Positions 7,748 through 13,601 of a stretch of DNA of 48,862 nt are shown here, in pieces; position 1 is the first letter of the stretch; each line of letters starts with the position of its first letter. The notes under the pieces are model-generated. The model was not told where the DNA came from and did no database searches. It saw only the letters and a list, made by a program, of their open reading frames with translations. The DNA is taken from positions 160,817 through 209,678 of the forward strand of contig NZ_BMTY01000015.1 in NCBI RefSeq assembly GCF_014649915.1, given 5' to 3'. A program made the translations under genes and the position numbers. This DNA is from Streptomyces toxytricini. GTDB lineage: Bacteria; Actinomycetota; Actinomycetes; Streptomycetales; Streptomycetaceae.

Positions 7748-8542
7748 ATGACGCACGCGATGCAGAAGGGCTCGAACATCCCGGTGACCTCGGTGGCGGT
7801 CCGGGCGGTGCTGCGCTGGACCGGCGGCGCCGACGTCCCGGACGTGGACGCCTCCGCCCTGCTGGTGGGCCCGGACGGCCGGGTGCGGTCGGACGAGGAC
7901 TTCGTCTTCTACAACCAGCCCCGCCACCCCTCGGGGTCGGTGTGGCGCCTGGGCAAGAAGCAGATCGGTGATGCGGTCACCGACGCCGTGCAGGCGGACC
8001 TGCGGGCGGTGCCGTCCGCGGTGGACCGGGTCCTGGTGGTCGCCTCCGCCGAGGACGTGCCGTTCGAGCGGGTCCGCGACCTGCGGATCCTGTTGTACGA
8101 CGCCACGGCGAGCGGCGGCGGCGAGCCGGTGGCCTACTTCGACGTGCAGCCCGAGACGGGCGCGGAGACGGCCCTGATCTGCGGCGAGCTGTACCGGCGC
8201 GGCGAGGCGTGGAAGTTCCGCGCCCTGGGCGAGGGCTACTCGGACGGCCTGGTGGGGCTGGCGACGGACCACGGGATCTCGGTCGACGAGAACGCCGCCG
8301 AGGGCCCGGCGGACGGCGCGCCCGCGAGTGCCGGGGCCACCGCGGGGGCGGGCGCCGCGGACCCGGACCGGACGGCCGCGATGGCGCCGCCGACGCCGCT
8401 GCCGCAGCAGCCGGCCCCGCCGACGCAGGCGCCGCCGGCCGCCCCGCCCGCGTACGGGTACCCGCAGCCGGTGTCCCCCGGTCCGGGCGCCGACCCGGCG
8501 TTCCGGCTGCCGGTGCAGGGCCCGCAGTTCATGCGCCGCTGA
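7748..8542 (+). CDS. TerD-family protein with Pro-rich C-terminal tail
   Basis: The product has 264 residues. The TerD domain covers residues ~1-180, with the family pattern PDVDASALLV and DEDFVFYNQPRHPSG, where acidic residues bind calcium in characterised TerD proteins, and the closing WKFRALGEGYSDGL. Residues ~185-264 form an Ala/Pro/Gln tail with several short Pro runs and a Tyr-Gly-Tyr, which the two 191-residue paralogues at 10648 and 11378 lack. The tail looks disordered and may be an interaction region. I chose ATG 7748 because related proteins start MTHAM; ATG 7739 is possible, following GGGAGGGCAGG. It is divergent from the lyase operon and convergent with the TerA-like gene. Confidence 0.85.
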   Translation: MTHAMQKGSNIPVTSVAVRAVLRWTGGADVPDVDASALLVGPDGRVRSDEDFVFYNQPRHPSGSVWRLGKKQIGDAVTDAVQADLRAVPSAVDRVLVVASAEDVPFERVRDLRILLYDATASGGGEPVAYFDVQPETGAETALICGELYRRGEAWKFRALGEGYSDGLVGLATDHGISVDENAAEGPADGAPASAGATAGAGAADPDRTAAMAPPTPLPQQPAPPTQAPPAAPPAYGYPQPVSPGPGADPAFRLPVQGPQFMRR

Positions 8543-8608
8543 CGCCGCCCGCCGGGCCGGGGACCCCGGACCGGCGTCCCCGGTCCGGCCCGCAGTCCCG
8601 CGGGCCGG

Positions 8609-9343
8609 TCAGGCCTTCGTCTTGTAGCCGCGCCCCCACTGCAGGCCCCACCCGTAGAGCCGGTCAAGCTCGGACTGGAAGCCGTACACGAACTTCACCT
8701 CGCGGCGGACGATCAGCTCCCCCTTGGCGTGCTCGATCGAGACGACCGCGCAGGAGCGGGCCTCCGGCTGCCGCTCGTCCAGCGGGATCTCGATCCGCGG
8801 CCCCGTCACCGGGTAGAGGGTGACCAGGGCGTTCGTCCGGTCGAAGGCGGGCGTCTGGTCGTAGATGTAGACGAAGACGAGCAGCCGTTTGAAGTCGTCG
8901 GCGTGGTCGAGGTTGACGTAGACCGTCTCCCCGGAGGGCGCCCCGAACCGGTCGTCGCCGCTGAGCTTGACGTACGGCGGGTCGTTGAGGTCGCCGAGCA
9001 GGTTGCCGAGGGGCTGGACGACGCCCCGGGTGCCGTCGGCGAGCTCGTACAGGCAGCCGATGTCGAGGTCGACGTTGACCATGCCCTGCGTGTGCGCCTG
9101 CACCATGTCCGGCTTGAACAGCTTGAACGGGTGCCTCAGCAGCCCGGCGCCCAGGCCGCCGCGGCCGCCGATGTCGGAGGAGCGCATCCGCCAGGAGAGG
9201 TTCACGCGCAGGTTGCCGTGGACCGCGCCCTGTTTGGTCAGCGACACCGTCGGGCGCCTCCGGGTCAGCTCGATCGCCGACGCGGTGCCGCCCGCGTCGA
9301 AGTCGAGGGCCCGGCTCCCCCTGATGCCGTCGAAGAATCCCAT
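8609..9343 (-). CDS. TerD-fold (TerA-like) tellurium resistance family protein
   Basis: The 244-residue cytoplasmic protein begins MGFFDGIRG and contains the TerD-fold pattern SWRMRSSD near residue 50, VNVDLDIGCLYELADG and GDDRFGAPSGE. These supply acidic residues in the loops used for calcium in the family. The C-terminal half (VFVYIYDQTPAF, RIEIPLDE) resembles TerA. There is no signal peptide or membrane segment. It lies downstream of terC but behind a strong terminator at 9439-9478, so it is probably transcribed separately, from the short 9344-9438 interval. Its role, with TerC and the TerDs, is predicted to be a metal-sensing envelope stress complex. Confidence 0.8.
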   Translation of the reverse strand: MGFFDGIRGSRALDFDAGGTASAIELTRRRPTVSLTKQGAVHGNLRVNLSWRMRSSDIGGRGGLGAGLLRHPFKLFKPDMVQAHTQGMVNVDLDIGCLYELADGTRGVVQPLGNLLGDLNDPPYVKLSGDDRFGAPSGETVYVNLDHADDFKRLLVFVYIYDQTPAFDRTNALVTLYPVTGPRIEIPLDERQPEARSCAVVSIEHAKGELIVRREVKFVYGFQSELDRLYGWGLQWGRGYKTKA

Positions 9344-9438
9344 CCCCCTGTCCCCCCTTTGTTCCCGGGATCCCCTGATCCCCTCGGTCTCGTGCGGTCG
9401 CGTCCGCGCCGCCCGCGCGGGGGCGCGGTCATGCGGAC

Positions 9439-9478
9439 GGGGCGGCCCGCCGGGCCCGTGGACCCGGCGGGCCGCCCC
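9439..9478 (-). terminator. Terminator hairpin after terC
   Basis: Perfect 16-bp inverted repeat, GGGGCGGCCCGCCGGG (9439-9454) and its complement (9463-9478), with an 8-base loop. It lies 30 bases past the terC stop on the minus strand. There is no U-tract, as is usual in streptomycetes. Confidence 0.75.
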
Positions 9479-9508
9479 GCAGTTGAGCGTTCCGCATTAC
9501 CGCCGCGG

Positions 9509-10621
9509 TCATGCGTCGACGGTGGCGCCCTCCAGCTGCAGCCGCTTGTTGCGGCGGACCGAGGACCAGAAGGAGGCGGCGATCAGGATGACGCCGATGG
9601 TGCCGGTGATGAGCTCGCTGATCTCGTGCTCGATGGTGACGAGCAGGATGACGGCGAGGGCGCCGATCGCGTAGTGCGCGCCGTGCTCCAGGTAGACGTA
9701 GTCGTCGAGGGTGCCCTGGCGGACCAGGTAGACCGTCAGCGACCGGACGTACATGGCGCCGATGCCGAGGCCGAGCGCCATCCAGAAGATGTGGTTGGTG
9801 ATGGCGAAGGCGCCGATGACGCCGTCGAAGGAGAACGACGCGTCCAGGACCTCGAGGTAGAGGAAGAGGAAGAACGCGGCCTTGCCGGCGAGGCCGACGG
9901 CGGAGACGGGCTTGCCCGCGGCCTTGGCCTTCTCCTCCTCCTCGTGCTCGCGCTCCTCTTCCTCCTCCAGCTTGTTCTCGAAGTAGGAGGACAGGCCGCC
10001 GACGATGAGGTACGTGATCAGGCCGGCGACGCCGGCGAGCAGGACGGTGGCGGACTTGTCGGCGTGGCCGGCGCTGGTGTGCGCGTTCGTGGCGAAGGTC
10101 ATCGCCGAGACCAGGAGCGCGATCAGGGCGACGCACACGGAGAGCATGTCGACCTTGCCGAGCTTGGCCAGGGGCCGTTCCAGCCAGGCCAGCCACTTGT
10201 GCTCGCGCTCCTCGAAGATGAAGTCGAGGAAGATCATCAGCAGGAACATCCCGCCGAACGCGGCGATCGCCGGATGGGCGTCGGTGACGAGCGCCTCGTA
10301 CTGCGCGGGGTTCTCCAGGGCGAGCTCGACCGCTTCGATCGGGCCGACCTTGGCGCTGATCGCGACGATGGCCACGGGGAACACCAGCCGCATGCCGAAG
10401 ACCGCGATCAGGATGCCGATGGTGAGGAAGATCTTCTGCCAGAAGGCATTCATCTTCTTCAGGATTCCGGCGTTGACGACCGCATTGTCGAAGGACAGCG
10501 AGATTTCGAGGATCGACAGGATCAGCACGACCCCGAACGCCTCCCACCCCCACTGCCAAGCGGCGAAGGCAAGGCCGAGCGCCGTGATGGCGAACGACCA
10601 GCCGAAGGTTTTCAGAACCAC
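9509..10621 (-). CDS. TerC/DUF475 integral membrane protein
   Basis: The ~370-residue polytopic protein has about nine hydrophobic segments. The TerC signatures are two acidic intramembrane motifs, LEISLSFDNAVVNA (~residue 37) and LEVLDASFSFDGVIGA in the C-terminal half, which repeat the pattern E-x-x-L-S/D-x-S-F-D. A highly charged cytoplasmic loop with runs of Glu (EEEEERE) lies in the middle. TerC-family proteins are implicated in metal export or metalation of secreted proteins and in tellurite resistance. The start is a GTG at 10621; another GTG at 10627 is in frame. It is 26 bases downstream of a TerD gene with no terminator between, so the two are probably co-transcribed. Confidence 0.88.
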   Translation of the reverse strand: MVLKTFGWSFAITALGLAFAAWQWGWEAFGVVLILSILEISLSFDNAVVNAGILKKMNAFWQKIFLTIGILIAVFGMRLVFPVAIVAISAKVGPIEAVELALENPAQYEALVTDAHPAIAAFGGMFLLMIFLDFIFEEREHKWLAWLERPLAKLGKVDMLSVCVALIALLVSAMTFATNAHTSAGHADKSATVLLAGVAGLITYLIVGGLSSYFENKLEEEEEREHEEEEKAKAAGKPVSAVGLAGKAAFFLFLYLEVLDASFSFDGVIGAFAITNHIFWMALGLGIGAMYVRSLTVYLVRQGTLDDYVYLEHGAHYAIGALAVILLVTIEHEISELITGTIGVILIAASFWSSVRRNKRLQLEGATVDA

Positions 10622-10647
10622 TGGCACCCCATGATCTTGTACGGCTT

Positions 10648-11223
10648 TTACGAAACGTTGACCCCGAAGTCTAGAGCGATGCCCCTCAGGCCCGATGCGT
10701 ACCCCTGGCCCACCGCCCTGAACTTCCACTCGCCCCCGTACCGGTAGACCTCGCCGAAGATCATCGCGGTTTCGTTGGAGGCGTCCTCGGTGAGGTCGTA
10801 GCGCGCGAGCTCCTGGCCGTCGGAGTCGTTCACGACGCGGATGAAGGCGTTGGTGACCTGGCCGAAGGTCTGGCGGCGGGCGTCCGCCTCGTGGATCGAC
10901 ACCGGGAAGACGATCTTGTCGACCTCGGCGGGCACCTTGGTCAGGTCGACGAGGATCGACTCGTCGTCGCCGTCGCCCTCGCCGGTGAGGTTGTCGCCGG
11001 TGTGCTCGACGGAGCCCTCGGGGCTCTTGAGGTTGTTGTAGAAGACGAAGTACCGGTCCCCCAGGACCCGGCCGTCGCGGCACAGCAGCGCGCTGGCGTC
11101 GAGGTCGAAGTCGGCCCCTGTCGTCGAGCGCGCGTCCCAGCCCAGCCCGACCAGGACCCGGGTGAGGTTCGGTGCGGCCTTGGACAGGGAGACGTTGCCC
11201 CCCTTGGCGAGTGTGACGCCCAT
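10648..11223 (-). CDS. terD: TerD-family calcium-binding stress protein (copy 1)
   Basis: The 191-residue protein has the classic TerD start MGVTLAKGGNVSLSK and acidic calcium-site motifs ADFDLDASALL and GEGDGDDESI. The C-terminal WKFRAVGQGYASGLRGIA follows. It is closely similar along its whole length to the neighbour at 11378-11953, so the pair looks like a tandem duplication. TerD-domain proteins bind Ca2+ at two sites. In S. coelicolor a TerD gene (tdd8, SCO2368) at what I believe is the equivalent locus has been connected to calcium homeostasis and development. It is followed 26 bases later by terC. Confidence 0.9.
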   Translation of the reverse strand: MGVTLAKGGNVSLSKAAPNLTRVLVGLGWDARSTTGADFDLDASALLCRDGRVLGDRYFVFYNNLKSPEGSVEHTGDNLTGEGDGDDESILVDLTKVPAEVDKIVFPVSIHEADARRQTFGQVTNAFIRVVNDSDGQELARYDLTEDASNETAMIFGEVYRYGGEWKFRAVGQGYASGLRGIALDFGVNVS

Positions 11224-11305
11224 GTTGAAGTCCTCCCCGGACGACGTGGTGGTCGCGGCGCCCCCGGGGTGCTCCGGCGGGCCGGCGGTGGATCGGTGCC
11301 AAGCG

Positions 11306-11369
11306 CGTCCGGCGCCGTACACGCGGTGTGCACGACGCCGGACGGGTGGGACTGCCGGCGGGCCGGCAG
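11306..11369 (-). terminator. Two hairpins between the tandem terD genes
   Basis: An 8-bp perfect stem CTGCCGGC/GCCGGCAG (11352-11369) lies 8 bases past the stop of the upstream terD. A longer stem, CGTCCGGCGCCG (11306-11317) with CGACGCCGGACG (11333-11344), pairs with one mismatch around a 15-base loop. They may terminate or attenuate, making the first terD more abundant than the second terD and terC. Confidence 0.55.
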
Positions 11370-11377
11370 CCCGGGGC

Positions 11378-11953
11378 TCAGACGTTGACGCCGAAGTCCT
11401 GCGCGATGCCTCGCAGGCCCGAGGCGTAGCCCTGGCCGATGGCGCGGAACTTCCACTCCGCGCCGTTGCGGTAGAGCTCGCCGAAGACCATGGCCGTCTC
11501 GGTCGAGGCGTCCTCGGAGAGGTCGTAGCGGGCGAGCTCGGTGTTGTCGGCCTGGTTCACGACGCGGATGTAGGCGTTGCGGACCTGGCCGAAGCTCTGC
11601 TGGCGGCTCTCCGCCTCGTAGATCGAGACCGGGAAGACGATCTTGGCGACGTCGGCCGGGACGGCCGCCAGGTTCACCTTGATCGCCTCGTCGTCGCCCT
11701 CGCCCTCGCCGGTGAGGTTGTCGCCGGTGTGCTCGACGGAGCCGTCCGGGCTCTTCAGGTTGTTGAAGAACACGAAGTTGGCGTCGCTGGCGACCTTGCC
11801 CTGGTCGTTGGTCAGGATCGCGCTGGCGTCGAGGTCGAAGTCGACACCGGTGGTGGTGCGGGCATCCCAGCCCAGACCGACGAGCACGGCCGTCAGGTTC
11901 GGTGCGGCCTTGGTCAGCGAGACGTTGCCGCCCTTGCTGAGGCTGACTCCCAC
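11378..11953 (-). CDS. terD: TerD-family calcium-binding stress protein (copy 2)
   Basis: The 191-residue protein starts MGVSLSKGGNVSLTK and carries VDFDLDASAIL and GEGEGDDEAI as calcium-ligand loops. SVEHTGDNLTG and WKFRAIGQGYASGLRGIA are shared with copy 1. It is the first gene of the terD-terD-terC minus-strand series. A 171-base upstream region contains an ECF-type promoter candidate (12044-12071) and a TTGGAGGA ribosome binding site about 5 bases before the ATG. Proteins of this length are single-domain TerDs, cytoplasmic, and thought to work with membrane TerC in stress or metal response. Confidence 0.9.
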   Translation of the reverse strand: MGVSLSKGGNVSLTKAAPNLTAVLVGLGWDARTTTGVDFDLDASAILTNDQGKVASDANFVFFNNLKSPDGSVEHTGDNLTGEGEGDDEAIKVNLAAVPADVAKIVFPVSIYEAESRQQSFGQVRNAYIRVVNQADNTELARYDLSEDASTETAMVFGELYRNGAEWKFRAIGQGYASGLRGIAQDFGVNV

Positions 11954-12043
11954 GGGTCCTCCAATGGGTTCATGAGTGCGGGGTCGGTGCCCCTGTCGTG
12001 CGGTGGGGCCCTCCCGGCGGCGGGCCGGCAGGGCTACCCGATC

Positions 12044-12071
12044 AACGTGTCGATCCTAGTGACCGGTTCCC
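12044..12071 (-). promoter_or_regulatory. Candidate SigR-like ECF promoter upstream of terD
   Basis: On the minus strand GGGAAC (12071-12066) is followed after 19 bases by GTT (12046-12044). This resembles the GGGAAT - about 18 - GTT promoters of the thiol-oxidative-stress sigma factor SigR, but with C for T. A SigE-type -35 (GGAAC) is also possible. It would give an ~80-base leader for terD. Confidence 0.4.
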
Positions 12072-12124
12072 ACCCGGACGAGGTTTCACGCGGAACCCGG
12101 TCGGCCGGGGGGCCCGGGGCCGGC

Positions 12125-12583
12125 TCAGAGGCTGTCGAGGGCCTTGATGTACTCGTTCAGGTCACGCGCGTCGGGCAGCCCGTTGACGACGGTCCAGCGC
12201 ACGACGCCGTCCTTGTCGATGATGAACGTGCCGCGCAGCGCGCAGCCCTTGTCCTCGTCGAAGACGCCGTAGGCGCGGGAGGCCTCGCCGTGCGGCCAGA
12301 AGTCGGAGAGCAGCGGGTAGTCGAGGCCCTCCTGCTCGGCGAAGACGCGCAGGGTCGGCACGGAGTCGTTGGAGACGGCCAGGAGCTGGACGTCGTCGTT
12401 CTGGAAGCGGGGCAGCTGGTCGCGCAGCTCGCACAGCTCGCCGGTGCAGACGCCGGTGAAGGCGAACGGGTAGAAGAGCAGCACGACGGCCTTCTCCCCG
12501 CGGAAGTCGGAGAGCCGCACCGTGGCGCCGTGGTTGTCCTTGAGCTCGAAGTCCGGAGCCTTGTTGCCGACCTCGATGGCCAT
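12125..12583 (-). CDS. Peroxiredoxin, AhpE/Bcp type
   Basis: The 152-residue thioredoxin-fold protein reduces hydroperoxides. The peroxidatic Cys is in PFAFTGVCTGELCEL (Cys46), with a second Cys at position 51. The active-site Thr precedes it by three residues. Length and the PFAFTGVCTGEL context match mycobacterial AhpE-type peroxiredoxins. ATG 12583 is preferred because AAGGG lies ~9 bases upstream; ATG 12592 in the same frame has no spacing for one. A TTAGGCT -10-like box lies upstream in the same intergenic region. Its neighbours are DUF3052, upstream behind a strong terminator, and terD downstream, so it may share stress regulation with the Ter genes. Confidence 0.9.
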   Translation of the reverse strand: MAIEVGNKAPDFELKDNHGATVRLSDFRGEKAVVLLFYPFAFTGVCTGELCELRDQLPRFQNDDVQLLAVSNDSVPTLRVFAEQEGLDYPLLSDFWPHGEASRAYGVFDEDKGCALRGTFIIDKDGVVRWTVVNGLPDARDLNEYIKALDSL

Positions 12584-12678
12584 CTGTCGCATCCCTTCGT
12601 TCCCGCATCCCTGCTCTGGGCTGTTCGGGTGGCCCCAGCCTAATGTGCCGCCGCCGCAGGGGATCCGGCCCGGAACGC

Positions 12679-12711
12679 ACACACCCCGCCGACGGGGTCG
12701 GCGGGGTGTGT
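12679..12711 (-). terminator. Terminator after the DUF3052 gene
   Basis: Perfect 15-bp stem ACACACCCCGCCGAC (12679-12693) and its complement (12697-12711) around a three-base GGG loop, 23 bases past the DUF3052 stop. It is one of the strongest hairpins in the window. Confidence 0.85.
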
Positions 12712-12734
12712 CTCCGCTGGCTGCGGCGCGTGGC

Positions 12735-13163
12735 TCAGCGCTTGGACTTGGCGGCCTTCGGGGTCACCAGCTTGCTGGCGGCCCACTCCTTGCCGACGCT
12801 GACGGGCCGCGTCTGCGACAGGCCGGCCGTCTCGGCGGCCTCGCTGATGTCGCTGGCCTCGACGTAGCCGGGGCGGCCCGTCTTCGGGGTCAGCAGCAGG
12901 ATCAGCGCGGCGTCCTCGACCAGCTCGGTGGCGTCGACGAGGGCGTCGGTCAGGTCGCCGTCCTCGTCGCGGAACCACAGCAGCACCGCATCGGCCACGT
13001 CGTCGTAGTCCTCGTCGACGAGGTCGTTGCCGATCAGTTCCTCGATCTCCTCGCGGAACTCCTGATCGACGTCGTCGTCGTAGCCGATCTCCTGGACCAC
13101 CTGTTCGGACTGGAAACCCAGCCGGGCGGCCAGGCTCTCCGCGTGGTCCGCGGTCGCGCTCAC
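12735..13163 (-). CDS. DUF3052 acidic protein
   Basis: The 142-residue protein is strongly acidic in the middle (GYDDDVDQEFREEIEELIGNDL) and has DYDDVADAVLLWFRDEDGDL and a basic Lys-rich C-terminus. It belongs to the actinobacterial DUF3052 family, of unknown function, often next to aceE. The start is the GTG at 13163: a full AGGAGG (complement of 13170-13175) sits 6 bases upstream and lies inside the longer frame from ATG 13181, which therefore seems unlikely. It is divergent from aceE across 438 bases and ends at a strong terminator. No membrane segment is seen. Confidence 0.85.
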   Translation of the reverse strand: MSATADHAESLAARLGFQSEQVVQEIGYDDDVDQEFREEIEELIGNDLVDEDYDDVADAVLLWFRDEDGDLTDALVDATELVEDAALILLLTPKTGRPGYVEASDISEAAETAGLSQTRPVSVGKEWAASKLVTPKAAKSKR

Positions 13164-13601
13164 GGGGTGCCTCCTGCTCATGTTCGGTGAATGTCTTCGG
13201 GCCGCGCGCGTGCGCGCAGCATTGGGCGTAGTCCACACGGGCGCGGCGGATCGCGCAAGTACCCGGCCGCGGAGACCGTCGAAACGGTGACGATTGCGGC
13301 CGTCTCGCCGCAACTTTCAGCCTTCCCGCGTGTCCCTGTGGTGATTCATCCCACACCATTCCAGCTCATTCGGCATCACACGCTGACTTTCCCACCTGTT
13401 TGAGGGGCGAACACCCTGGCGAACCGCTTGCCGGCCCGGGGCGGAGGCCGGGGCCCGGGCCGGAGCCCGGCGCGGCACGTCTTCGGCAATCCCCGGGACT
13501 CCAGGGATTACCCAGTGGTAGAGATGACGATTCCGACCGAGCGTAAGACCATGGGAGGCGGCGAAACCAAGGCACGACTCCCCTGACAGCGAAGGAACAG
13601 C
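13164..13601. promoter_or_regulatory. Divergent regulatory region DUF3052/aceE
   Basis: These 438 bases hold no gene. They are less G+C-rich than their surroundings at ~13270-13400. An inverted repeat AATCCC (13488-13493) with GGGATT (13504-13509) sits ~100 bases before the aceE start and is a plausible operator. A GAAGGA ribosome binding site precedes the GTG at 13602. No clear -35/-10 pair could be assigned. Confidence 0.5.
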
